64,000 nt of DNA from Paragonimus skrjabini miyazakii (Eukaryota; Platyhelminthes; Trematoda; Plagiorchiida; Troglotrematidae), in assembly GCA_014338405.1 (NCBI GenBank), contig JTDE01000903.1, positions 83,389-147,388 of the forward strand. Reading direction: 5' to 3'. A program made the translations under genes and the position numbers. The notes beneath the pieces are model-generated. The model searched no databases. It worked only from the letters and a program-made list of their open reading frames with translations, and was not told the DNA's origin. Shown here piece after piece: positions 49,939-61,806 of this stretch. Each line of letters opens with the position of its first letter. Position 1 is the first letter of the stretch.

Positions 49939-51828
49939 AAAGTCCATACTAACTGAAACGTAACAGAAAACTCGGCTTCCACAAGCTGCTGTTTTGACTA
50001 GCTCAACGACTCAAATCCGTCAATATTTGGCCACCGCTGGGTGTAAAAAGGCGTTGATGACCGAGCTCCCGCGTGTAGTTTACAGGCTGACGCACCATGC
50101 GTGCACTAATTACGTTAAGCAACACGTTAATGTGCAAGGGATCTAAACCTGCTTGTCCCCAGATCATTGTCTGCACCGTGAACGTTGCTGTTAACTAAAA
50201 TGCGTTCCTTTGAATTTCTTCCGTAGGCAAAACGAGTAGTGATGTTTTATTGAATGTAAAGGAGAATATAACGGGTGCTGCACATATCCAAAGGTTCTAC
50301 TTGACGGTGGAATGCAAAACATTTTCAGTTCAAAGACCATAGTGAAGGCTTGCTCTCCTAGAAGGTTCGACATCTTATCAGTCTAAAGTTTCAAGGATAA
50401 GCTTGTATCTTTTTTCTCCAGAGGGAGTAGTGTCTGTTCTGACTGAATTTTTCAGCGGGCCCTTGGAAGAAGACACTTTGGCTGAAGTGGATTTAGTGAG
50501 TAACACGTACCTCCGGAGGTCACGTTGTGGGTTTTGAGATTCCGGCTACTGATGGGATCGGTGTCGTATAACAAGCAGTAAAAAAGAGATGAGATTGTGT
50601 TTAGAACAAAATGCTTGTAATTGGCGAGGGATTTTGATGATATGCTTTGATCATAACGCACAGCTGCTTATAACTTTCGCACTCGCACAGACTTTTCAAC
50701 AAGACTGTTTTGAAAAAACGCACACTCAGACTTCACTGTTGTTAATTCCTGTCAAAGATGCATACAGTTATATAGAAAAAGCGCAATGAATAACAGTTCT
50801 TCACGCACAGCTGTCTTCCCTGATAATCTGACTGTTCATGACTTCCAGTGCCCAGTAGACGACGTTAGGAGGAAGTTCTTGCTCGTAGTTACCTTAGGGC
50901 TCACTCGTGCACATACAACGAGCTTCAATAGTGACGCGCACACATATGGGACAAATAAATGCTGGCGCCATGTGCCAGAACAAGAAATTCTTTAATAAAC
51001 CGAACTAGGAGTGAATATGGTGTATTGACTGATTTTAGGCTACTGATGAAAAAGTCGGGATGCCGGTTAAAGAATCGGAAATGTTTTAGCCTATTTCCGA
51101 ATTAGGAAACGAATCAAAGTGGTATAAAAACCTCAACGAGTTTTTACTGTTTGATTTATCCTTCACAAAAATGTATTACTTTGCTCACAAACTGTGGATA
51201 CGATTTCATTAAAACGATAAGAACACCGCGGAGAAACGCATGTAATATTTTGGTAAAAAATAGGCATATACGATGGTGGTATTAGATTGAAGTGTAAAAC
51301 CGAAAATGACAACCGTCGTATTCAAGTAAAACCCATCATCACACTAAGTGGAAAAACAACACTGCTAGATATAATAACACCCAGAATTATAATACACAAA
51401 ACTAGGTGTTGTTTCATAGAAAAATTCGAAGTTGTTTGCAGTTCATAGAACGATTTTAACAAGGTTGTTGTTACAGGTAAGAAAACTAGACATCTCATGG
51501 TTCTGAACAATTCAGGAGGGGTGAATGTGAAGCGGACTCGTCAGGTATTTGTATGAGTTAGTCCTGCTGAAGTAACTACACTCATCACTGTGACAAACTT
51601 TTGAGTGACATCACTGTATTGTTTAGAAAGGGACACGCCAGATTGACATTTCAGGTATTTTACATAAAAGCCACAGAACATAGAAAACTGCAGTGTTTCC
51701 AGCAGGATCTCAGAATTATTTTGGATAGCAGAACGGTTTTAATTACAGCAAAACAATGAAAATAATTTGAGAGAGGATGCACGTGACGCATTTCAACAAG
51801 ATTAGAAGTGAAAGTTTTATTGCAGCAG
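49939..51828. other. No recognisable gene
   Basis: Nothing assigned. Short frames at 50191-50373 (minus) and 50589-50995 (plus) have no recognisable domain. Confidence 0.45.
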
Positions 51829-51962
51829 GTCCACTGAGTGCTTACCAGTGGAATTTACTTCAAAGTCTATTAGATGCGAATTAAACCGTTTTAACTCGAA
51901 GTACAACCAACGGTACTGGAAAATAAAATCTGCCTGGTATCTACAGAATCACGGAAAGACCG
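51829..51962 (+). other. Possible internal coding exon
   Basis: The acceptor-like GTTTTATTGCAGCAG is followed by 134 bases open in one frame and a donor-like G/GTAAAG at 51963; the frame runs on to 52033. The translation is rich in charged and aromatic residues (for example RYWKIKSAWYLQNHG) and reads like real protein, but I do not recognise it. It is one of four plus-strand exon-like stretches between 51.8 and 58.4 kb. Their phases do not chain directly, so they may belong to one gene with other exons missed, or be chance. Confidence 0.22.
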
Positions 51963-54269
51963 GTAAAGCTAAATTCTTCTACCAAAAACTTCCGTTGCCA
52001 ACGTCCGGCGGCCTGATAAAACTACTAACCTAAAAAGGAACAGTTTTTTATCGGGTGTCATAGTGCTTTATTTTTAAATTGCCAAATACCGTCTCTTTGG
52101 AATTTGGCGGTTTGGAGAAAGATATTCAGTTGAAATCATTTGAAAAAAAGCTGACTTGATAGCTTAGTATTAACGTTTTAAAGGAATGTATGGACATCGC
52201 ATACCAAACGATAGGTAAATTTTTCATCCAACGTTTTACATGCCAACCATTTTTCAATAGCTAGTGGAAGATACACACACTGCTGACGTTCACACATCTT
52301 CAACCATTTTTCTGGCTTTAAACGCTTCTGGACAACCAATTATTGCCAAAAAGAAATCATTATAACGGAATCATCGTTTCTCTGACTGGTGTTCATGTTT
52401 GGTCATTGACCTCCTTGCTTTTCTGTTTGATTTCACTCTACCATTCCTTAATAGAGACAGCAGAGCTGCCGGCTTGAATCGAGGACTATCGTGGCGCATT
52501 TGAAGCAACTGACAGACAGACATTACTTAAAGTTCTCGACAGATATGGCATCGTATCTTCTACCGCCCATCCTTTGCGTAATCAGTATATAAATGGTAAT
52601 CAGTTTCGTTTAATTTGATGGTGAAAACTCATCATCCAATTCATGAGCAACCTTTTGTGATCATATTTGCGGCTGACGTAGCGTTAGTCTTCAAAAAAAT
52701 CAAATGGCGTTTTTTCTCCGCCCTACTGAATTGTTCAATTCGACTGTCAGTTTGATCAAAGTCCGACCATCTGTCCCTTGACACAATCATATGTTTTGGT
52801 TTGGATATGAATTTAAATTAAATCGCAACAATTTATAGCATGCATCCACCTTTCCAAGTGTATTGTGAACCTTTACGTCAAATGACCCCTGTAACGATAT
52901 GTTGTCGATGTTACCGATGTTTCAGCTAGTAAAAAACTAGCTTTCTGTGCCCGATTTTGAGGGAATGTTTTCGATTTCACGTCGCTTGGTGAGTCCAGTT
53001 ATCAGTATACCTACATCCTTCATTGGATATACTTCAGGCAACTTGTTTCTCACTATTTACATTTTTAAAAATTCTGTGCAGGTTGCTAAAATTCCAATAA
53101 AACCATGACAGCATGTTGATATTTTCTATAAAACAGTTATTATTTCCATCGTTTTTACCAGTTAACAGTTTGCCAAATATGTTGCAACAAAAAATCCACT
53201 TGACACAACTCACTCTGTTTATTCGGATACTTAAGTGCACCTCCAAGTCGTCTAGGAGATTCCGCTGCGATAATCCATTCATGCACACACACACACACCG
53301 TCTTCTCTTCTTCCTTTACAAGCTTGACTTCTAGTTTATCTTATTGTTAACCTGAACAAACGTTAACATTCAAATATGCCGTTGGACAAGTTGTTCTGAT
53401 AGTAACGATGTGAGGAACTATCGTTTTCGATAAGCGTTTCCTAAACCAAATAGACAAAGAGGTTACATCTGAGTGCTTCTTGACAGAAATTGCGAATTCC
53501 AAAACGTATTTGTTGACGGAAAACAACAAACGACTGCTAGTCTCCGCATAATTGGTTAGACGTGGATAAGATGTTGGTTGGATGCGGCGTCACAAGGTTA
53601 GAGTCAAATGCTTGTGTGCTTAAAGTAGTTACGATAGATCTGTGGTCACGGAAGTAGCACGATCTAAACAAATCTCCTTTAAGACCACATGTTACGGTTG
53701 CATAATGTGATTGCAATCTATTTGGCCTTAACAGGCTGCCTTCAGTAATGATAAATCTGTAGACAACCCGAAATGTTTTGGTGAAACCTATGCGAAGGTT
53801 GATATCGACAAGGTGTAAAACAATGGAGCTATTAATCTGTTTACGATCCCGATACTGAGGATCACTGTTACTATTACTGTGTGACTCATGCGCACCCATT
53901 GAATTGTCTTGTCTATGCTGAAGACAAAGGAATGTATAAAAGTGTGTCACCTAACCTCTTGGAGTGAATGAAACCTGATACTTGTCTTGACCCGAAGCTG
54001 CGTTTTTACACCAAAACTGCAGAAATGGTGGAACCGGACGAATAAGTAATGCACTAAAAAGTGATTTCTTAGAATCCTGATGACTTTAAAAGGTGTAGGA
54101 TCGGTTACAGAAGAAAATTACCCTTTTGATTACCTGGCATGAGCTTGATTATATGAGACGGATTGCACTTCATCAAACAGTAATGGAGTATTCCTTAATA
54201 AATCTACCCTGTGGTCTTCATCATCTACGCATGTACGTTGGCGAAGTAGACATTAGTTGTCTTGTGCAG
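51963..54269. other. No recognisable gene
   Basis: The 137-codon minus-strand frame at 53537-53950 is long for this AT content, but its translation has no recognised motif. A CA dinucleotide run lies at 53284-53298. Otherwise anonymous. Confidence 0.4.
53284..53298. repeat. CA microsatellite
   Basis: Seven and a half CA dinucleotides. Ordinary simple repeat. Confidence 0.9.
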
Positions 54270-54451
54270 ATGGTGCGGTACCTACAATAACCATACGAAC
54301 ACCCTTGTGGAATTCTACCGCTGAATACCCCAACTGGTTGTTTGGTGTTAGACCATTGTCTAACACAGTAAAACAACGGTTAAACCTTCGTTCTGGTGGA
54401 GTGTTTCACCGAAGTGGCCTACCTCGTGCAAATGAATGCAAAACCCATTAG
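54270..54451 (+). other. Possible coding exon (terminal or internal)
   Basis: The acceptor-like TTAGTTGTCTTGTGCAG precedes 60 open codons ending in TAG (54449-54451). An internal donor-like ACA/GTAAAA lies about 100 bases in. The translation (for example LWNSTAEYPNWLFGVRPL) is protein-like but not recognised. Its acceptor is the cleanest of the candidate exons together with that at 58203. Confidence 0.22.
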
Positions 54452-55797
54452 GGATTAGTGATTTTTGGACCCTGAGTAAATCATCTTAGACTACGCTTCT
54501 TCCTTCAAATATTTCTCCGCTCAACAACTTCGCAGTTTACCGTGGGCAGGTAAATTTTGACAAGGCACTGGACAGTAAAGATGATTTAACTAACTGATGT
54601 GATGGTTTAGTAAAACCTTTTTGGTCAAGTCTTACGGCGACTTGATGTAAGCGTTGCCTGAGTTTTCCCACCGCTTTTTTATCGGCTGATCGAGAAGTCG
54701 ATTCGTCCTCAGCTGTTCTAACAAACGATAGCTTCAGTACTATACTCTTTAGGTAACCAATTCAATACATTTTGATGGACACAAAAAACCAGAGTACACC
54801 AAAGTTTATCACACAGGTTTTAGAAGGAAGATTTTAGCCATGCAGCTGGATCACTTTCAGAGTCGGTGCAACTGGTATTCACAGCAAAGTTCCTCCTTGG
54901 GGAATTCTAGTAAAAGTACACGATAACTAGGAAAACCTGTATAGTGTATAACAATCATTCTTTGATATATCCTGTTTAAGTAAATAATCGACGGAAGCAA
55001 ACATAAAGCCGACGGTCGCACAATTTAACTGGTAAAAGCCTCGTCTACGAAAAACAGTTTATGGTACACTATTAAGGTTCGTGAAGCTTCTACCGAGGTC
55101 GAGGTGTCCACTGGATGACCACCGGTTGAAGCATCATAGAGTTATTGTGAGGCAACCAGAGTGATATTAAGCGCAGCTGAAGCTAGTAAACCAGATGAGA
55201 AATGAACATAAATGAACGATACTTTGTGAATTATCTATTTGTAGTGAGTTTTTTATTCTCAGAGTTGTGTGCAGAGATTGACAATCAGCCAGTTAAGGAA
55301 CAGAACCGATATGGGTTGTGCAATATATTTCAACTTCTTCATCCGACCATGTGTTGTATGAAGTTATATTTGACGCGACAGACTTCAGCTAAACCCGCCG
55401 TTTTCGTTCTTTGAAAATTTTGAGCTCATTGTCATTCCTATGGATGTATGTTCGTGTTGAAGGTAAAGGCATTTTTAATTTAAGATCATCAGCGTAGAAG
55501 AAGCTATCAGTATGTTCCTAAAAAAAGCTAACAGATACATCCCTTAAAAATGGTGACAGCTAGGAAACATGTTATTCGACCGCGTCAAGCGAGTAGATAT
55601 TATAGAATGAAACTCGAATTTCTACTTGGGATCTAACCATAGGCCCTGTAGAAATAAGTGGAATGACCTTTGTAACCTTGATAATCTCCATGATTTCTCT
55701 TGGAAAGTTGGCTTTTTGAGAATGAATATTTCATTACTGGTTAAACATTCCACTTCCTTCATTAAATGTTCCTAATTTTGATATCTTCCTTCGCCAG
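54452..55797. other. No recognisable gene
   Basis: Nothing assigned. The plus-strand frame 55202-55414 (70 codons) has a hydrophobic start but no further signature. Confidence 0.45.
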
Positions 55798-55984
55798 AAT
55801 ACTTCTACACGATGCACTGAACAGAATTGTCTCTGAAATTAAGTTTAATCAGTTTCTTATATCATTGTCAGGACGTAAAGCTGAACTCCAATTTTTGTGT
55901 TTATTAGACAAATGTGTTGACTACAACACTGTTAACTTCACATCGGATGATCCAGACTTGTCAGGCGTGAAATTTCCACCATAA
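55798..55984 (+). other. Possible coding exon
   Basis: A pyrimidine-rich acceptor (TTTTGATATCTTCCTTCGCCAG) precedes about 61 open codons ending in TAA. The translation forms an amphipathic pattern (LLHDALNRIVSEIKFNQFL, then ELQFLCLLDKC) suggesting packed helices. It vaguely recalls RGS-like helical bundles, which I treat as unproven. A weak donor GGC/GTGAAA near its end would be in phase with the candidate exon at 58203. Confidence 0.25.
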
Positions 55985-58202
55985 TCCGTACCGCTTAGGT
56001 TCATCAACATTCTTGAAAGAACTACAACGCGTTCAATACGTTAACTTGATAACCACGTGGACATCACTCGTCTGATTTGACAGAACTACGCAAACCTCCT
56101 GAACTACATTGGAAGTATAAGTATAAAGTATTTATAGCATCCGCTATTATGCATAACAGTGTCAAAATCGAGAATAATATTGCACATTTAACGCATTTAA
56201 AGGAATCTTAGTCATCTGGTCGTTCGCAGCCAAAAAGATTTCATTAGATTTTATGAAACAGCCAAACGAAGTATTAGTTTAGTAAGTGGCAAGGAGGTTT
56301 GTGTACGCGAATTTCAACTGCGGTCATCAGAAACAGTCGACCAATTCCAAGTGAAATGATCAATCGCTTTCCGTGGAGGACTACTACTGGTCTACTTCTT
56401 CATAACCACCTAACCCCAACGTTACTTCCTACACAGAAGTAAAATCTCAAAACCTGTTTCGCTTAAAACCTGTTTTCCTAATCAAATCCTACTTCCAGAA
56501 CTTTTTGGGTAAATGAAACTCCAGACTTTCTTTCGACAATAGACGAGGGAAAACTATTTCATTTATTCAGGAGCACGTTGACTGGTTACCAGATAGACAT
56601 TTTTCTGCTATTCTGATGTTTTTCACTGGCTTACGTTTGAAACGTGATACTCATGCCTCAGCCAGTTGAGTTTTACTTTTTATCCAATACCAGGAATATA
56701 ACAATATAATATATGTAATAATAAAGTAATATAACATGTAAAATATATAAAGTTTGCATGTCAACAAAAGTCTCGAAAAAAAGTAAATGCAATGCAGAAT
56801 TGTGCATTCTCCTTTGCTTGGTTGTGTAGAAAGTGAATGCATCTTAGCGAATTATTTGAAACCATGTGTTTCTTTGTCTGTAGAGATAACATATCGTCTT
56901 TTCTCTTGCAGTGCTTCACCCTTAACTGTCTGTATACAAATTGTCCGGCATCAGTACTCTGAATATTAGGGAAAGAAAACATGGCGAAAAATAAACGTTA
57001 TATGAAAGAAACCCTGAAGAGCAACCTCTCAGTACCTGAATGGCTTCTTCCATGTTAACTATTGAATGTAGCTTGGTGCCATCGAACAAAAGGCACATTG
57101 AAGGTTTCCTACAATGGCGAGGTCTCATTTTTTGATCACATGGCTGTCTAGACAGTAATTACTCACGCCCTCAATTTTTGCCGATAAAAGATTTCGTGGT
57201 TCAACTCGAGAGGAACGAGGATGACAGTATTACCATAGACTGACAAAAACCAACTGACACCAAAGTGTTTCGGATGCAAACCTGTCTCTGTGATTTCACG
57301 CTCATTAAGGACGGCTTGGTCATATACAATTTACGTATCGAACATTTTTATTTCAACTTTTCAAAATGAACAAGAGCGTTCTGCTATAACTGTTGTTTTC
57401 ACAATGGAAGGTACTGAAAATTAGTTAATCATTTACTTCGGCGATAAAGTATCATCGAAATAAATATTGTCAGCTTGAACGTACATCTTTTAATCAAACG
57501 TAGTGTAGTTCTCATGCATTGTTTTAGGCCTAAAGAATGGCAGCCGCGTAATTATGGCATTCACACGTTTAAAAATGTTGAAAATGTGCGTCGTTTCCCA
57601 CATGACAAACGGTAGCTAAGAAAAAACGGTGATCCTACATATGGTGGATGATTGCATTGACGATACAGCATTCCTATTTAAACAGATAGTCTGATTAATT
57701 ACACTATTTTTAAAATATTTCAGCCATTCCAGTTTCCGTTTGTTCTTATTGCATCACCGCTGGTTTTTATCATTCACAGATGGTTACTGCGTTCGCCGTC
57801 AGAATTTGTGATAAACCACCATTTTGGTCGCGCGCTCACACTGTTAGCGGACAGATACTATAGTCTTTAGTATCGTTTGGGCGTAACTATACAGAATATT
57901 TCTTTCTCTCACTTGATGTGAACGTATCGAATATCCGGTCTGTTCCGTGTGAACAGATGGTGCGGGATTGGTCAGTCTTGTCAATATCAACTCGGTTTGA
58001 AATCTTAAAAAAATCATCGTTTCGCATGGTTACTCTTTTTAATATTGCCCGTGTAATAGAAATTGGTCGTAGTGATTTCTGTATATGTGTGGGCGGAGTT
58101 ACGTCTGTTGTTCGATGGATTGCCAGTAACCAAAATGACCGGAGACATTGATACCCTCGAACAACTAACACGTCATTTTCACATATTTGGAATTCTGTTC
58201 AG
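55985..58202. other. No recognisable gene; AT-rich patch
   Basis: It includes a very AT-rich stretch at about 56695-56755. Short frames on both strands (for example 57918-58151 plus, 77 codons) are unassigned. It would be an intron if the flanking exon candidates are real. Confidence 0.4.
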
Positions 58203-58402
58203 GCATTGGTGATTCTTGGCAACATTTACTTTGGGCCGTTTGAAAAAATATTTTTTCGGGAAAAAATTTCCAGCAAGCTGGTTTTAGTAAATTTAAGGGA
58301 ACAGTTTCGTAACATGCTGTTAATACATGACCAATTTGTTAAAAACCGAAACGCCTATGTGGAAACTTTACAAATCGCTAGAAAATCAATCAGTTTATGT
58401 TA
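58203..58402 (+). other. Possible terminal coding exon
   Basis: A strong acceptor-like ATTTGGAATTCTGTTCAG is followed by 65 codons and TAA. The translation is helical and charged (REKISSKLVLVNLREQFRN, then NRNAYVETLQIARKS) and reads like the end of a real protein. Phase 0 at the start matches the possible donor at 55970 in the previous candidate. Family not recognised. Confidence 0.28.
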
Positions 58403-58530
58403 AAAAATGTTCCTTCCATCTTAATATATTACACGTGACGTTTAGGTTAAACAGATGTAGGGTAGAATGAAATGTGTTCATTTGATTGCTCATTTTACTT
58501 TAATTTGGTCGACTCAAAAATTCATATAGA

Positions 58531-58698
58531 TTGAACCTCACCCACAACTGATCGCAGCTGTCGCATTCCCATTGACTTTCCAGTCGGCCCCTTTCTAAAA
58601 GAAGCACTAGGCTCGAGTTTTGCTTTCATTAGAGCTTGTCATTAGTGCATATCCTCGCCACTGCCGGGACTAGTACCACGGCCACGCTGTTCATGAGT
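58531..58698 (-). mobile_element. SINE-like element with hammerhead, copy C (5' truncated)
   Basis: Minus-strand copy closely matching copy A from the B-box half of the tRNA-like head (GGTACTAGTCCC) through the hammerhead and the whole tail (GAAAGTCAATGGGAATGCGA and onward to GGTTCAA). The upstream A-box half is missing or not recognisable. Similarity to copy A is clearly higher than either has to copy B, suggesting two subfamilies or different ages. Confidence 0.75.
58604..58654 (-). ncRNA. Degenerate hammerhead, SINE type, copy C
   Basis: Stem I strands GCACTA and TAGTGC are both present (58643-58648 and 58604-58609) and pair perfectly. ACTCGAG of stem III is kept. The first core strand is damaged (CTAATGACA where CTGATGA is expected) and the stem II to GAAA junction is altered (AGCAAAAC). 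The cleavage-site triplet has T to C. Predicted inactive. Confidence 0.7.
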
Positions 58699-61329
58699 CA
58701 ATCATGTTTACTGATACAATATTGCGTTTCCATCCACGTCTTCCAGCTAATGAAGATGTTTTTTTAAGACTGTGTTATTAGTAACATAACTATCAACTAC
58801 TCCAATCAGCAAAAGTACCTCAACATATTAAAGAAAAGGTGACCATACTGTTGTATTAGACACATTGAGGTAAACACATTAGGTAGCCGTAACCCCAACT
58901 AGTATTTGTCTGCTTTATGAGGTTTATATGCGCTGCTTATGCAACGGATTTTACTGGTAATAATCTTTTATCATTACAAGGGAATATGGTTTATACGCCC
59001 TTTACCACTTGATCGAATGTGATTAGAAACCCTTCGTTGGATAAAAGGCTTGCAACTCCTCATTATCGCTCAAATTTCTCGTAATTTTTCACCTGAGGAA
59101 ACTATTTGCGACTCTAGATGTTCCTGGCAAAAACCTTTCTTAAGAATTTCACCACAAGATTCTTATTTACAAGTCACGGACATGCTGTGAGTTGTCAGAT
59201 AAAAGGATAGAAGAAACGTTTTATAAGCCCTATATAATCCTATGGTTTAGCCGATATTAGCCTTGGCAATAACGAGCGACAATTTCAACATCGTGTGCCT
59301 GCAAGGCGATATTCTCAAGAACTACCACCAAAGTAGGCTTTAGTAGAAGCACTCAGAGAATCATGTTATACCTTTATTCGAAATGCGACTGGACTGTCGT
59401 TGCTTTAGGAATAGTGGAACTGGACAACATGAATTGTAGGGAGAATTCACCACAATTTTCACAAAACTGTTCATACTAACAATCTTCTAGTTTGCCTATC
59501 AGCTTATACCTCGGAGATGAGGTGCGAACTACTCCCGGTGTACTCAAGCTGAGTGGTCGACAATAAAGGTAAGTTTTGATTTTGCTGTTACAACTTCTCG
59601 AGTAATTTCGATACACTTTCCTTTTGAGTTGTACCAATAAAAACACACTTCATAAGCCATAAAGCCAGTGACAACAAGGTTTGTTCTGTTGGTCTTCCAG
59701 GTTGGACAACTTTTGAAAAGAGCTTATGAGGTTCATCACGCCGCAACCGTCTACTAAAGTACTCATTAGCAACTGAATTTACAAGTCAACCCAACATTTC
59801 ACAGTATGGCTGTGATAGCTAAAACCGGTTGAACAATCTGCGTGAATGACTACCGCTTCACTGATAATGCACACCACTATACTACTTTGGTTACCTTGCT
59901 GATGAACATTCATGAAAAGTACTCCCGGAGATGAAAATCGTTCATTACAGAACACCGTCATGCCGCAATTGCCGATTGCGGAGGCTTTCAGGGAGCTCTC
60001 CAGCTCTTGATTTTGGAAAGCGCTGTATTAGAATACAAGCCATAATGAAATCTGAACCGAGACTCCCGTTTACTTAAGCCTAATCGTGAGTAATTTTGGG
60101 TCTCCGAAAAGAATTCCCATCGGACATCATACGTTGCTTTCATTGGCTATTCCTCTTCGTTTCTGTTGTCGATGCGATTCTGTTAGTGCATTGTTTCTGA
60201 GTCAGCAGTATGCGCTTGCACACGGTAATTAGCGTCATCCGGGAGAAAGGGTGCCCTACCTTACACTTATTCCCCAAGATCACGTTTACTTTACAGACGA
60301 AACATCATAGTATCGCAATTTTAAGCCAAGCAGAGGAAACGAATTGTCTGAAGTTTATTTTTAGTGTGTCGCGTTGAAAACTGAAAATTAGAGATCCTAG
60401 AATTCTGGCGGTAAACATTTCTCCACAGTTCTACTGATACAACACTGTCTTCGATTGGGCTTCAAAGAAGCTGATTTCTCAGCGTTCAAAATGTGTATTT
60501 GTCTGCGTCTCTCAAATCCCCTTTTTAGTTCACTAGGATTATTTGTAAACAACTTGGAAGAGAGGAAAAAGCATGTTGAACACCATGCTCACTCCAATTT
60601 CCAGTGGTGAGTAATGTGGTAGGCTGTAACTACAACAATAACACGTTTCGTTACGTTAAACATAAAATCAGTCGAACACGACCTGCACTACTATGCATGG
60701 AAAACAGCATCCGTGTGGTTTACTGCTCTTTGAAGTTTTGTTGGCTGTACTGTGGCCGAATGTGGAGTTGCGTATTTACAGACGTTTTTCCCCACCAAAA
60801 AACGGATTCCACCAAAGTTTGGGTGTCCAGAAACGGCAAAGACTGGTGGACTTGACCTGTCAGAAATCTCGAATGAAAGCATTCATTTGGTCTGCTACTC
60901 GGCCATACATACTTGTGATAGGTAATACAGTCCAGACCAATTTTAGATGAAAAGCTTGGCTTTTCCGTGATTCATACGGACAATTAAAAAATGTGACAAG
61001 TATTTGTCTTTCTGTAACCCGGTTTTTTGAAGCATCATAAGTTGTTGAGGGAACTATGCTAGTCACAACATGATTGTCTGCTTATTGTAGCTTTATACCA
61101 ATTTCGTAGTCAGCCATACATGTAAGATGGACTTCTAGTGAGCACAAAGTTGCTATGAAGTCATATATTCGATCGGAAAAATGTGCGTCATACACAAAAT
61201 GTAGACGAGATCTTCCAGCGGACAACTTTGAAGTTAATGTTATAAAATAATGGAGCTCAGAAAAACACCCTGCCCGGAAGGTTATCGAGCGTATCTTGTC
61301 GTGGTTGGACATGAGGTGAAGGGTTACGC
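58699..61329. other. No recognisable gene
   Basis: Overlapping frames at 60604-60950 (plus, up to 85 codons) and on the opposite strand are unassigned; the patch is a little GC-richer and may be an old repeat. Nothing else seen. Confidence 0.4.
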
Positions 61330-61806
61330 ACGTGGTTGATGGGACGCTTGAACCTTGTGTAATGTTTCTGCTGACTTTTCAGGGTCTTGTACTGAAAAAA
61401 TGAACGAGGTGTTGAGTAAGAGGCATTCGGCTCATGGTCGCCTGAGGATTGGATTGCCTATGTTGTTATCACCGACCAGAGATTTCCTGTGACGGTTTAA
61501 CTGAGATGGTGTGCGATCACCCAACTCGACACCACAAAGTAACAGTTGTAGCTTGACCTCGTTTGAAGCTGTGGCACGCTTTAAAACTGCAGCTTTCAGT
61601 TCATCGTATGGGAATTCGTCTGGCATGGAGTCGAGTTTATCAATCACTTCGGAAACGATGTCAGTGGGCACTTGTGTAGCTAAGTAAGAGAACATGATGG
61701 TTTGTGAAGTAATCTCACGAAAACGGAAAAATGCTTCTACCTGAGTGAACCAAACGCGGGGTTTCCAAATACCAAACGCAAGTAATTTAAGATTAATAGC
61801 GTTTAC
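61330..61806 (-). pseudogene. Ty3/gypsy-type gag-like remnant
   Basis: The minus-strand frame 61432-61947 contains, from about codon 48, the gag-like pattern common in flatworm LTR retrotransposons: NAINLKLLAFGIWKPRVWF, TQVEAFF, PYDELKAAVLKR, LLLCGVELGDRTPSQL and LVGDNNI. This corresponds to the family consensus of PRxWFxQVEAxF, YxxLKxxLIxR and ExGDRxPSQLLR. After a stop at 61432 the expected continuation (RMPLTQHLV and onward) is readable in another frame down to about 61330, indicating a frameshift. The first 47 codons of the frame are hydrophobic and not gag-like. No protease, RT, integrase or LTR was found, so this is a solitary decayed fragment. Confidence 0.75.

Noticed and set aside
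53537..53950. 137-codon minus-strand open frame as a gene
   Set aside because: No recognisable domain, no start context and no splice or repeat context. A frame of this length can arise by chance in a 64-kb window.
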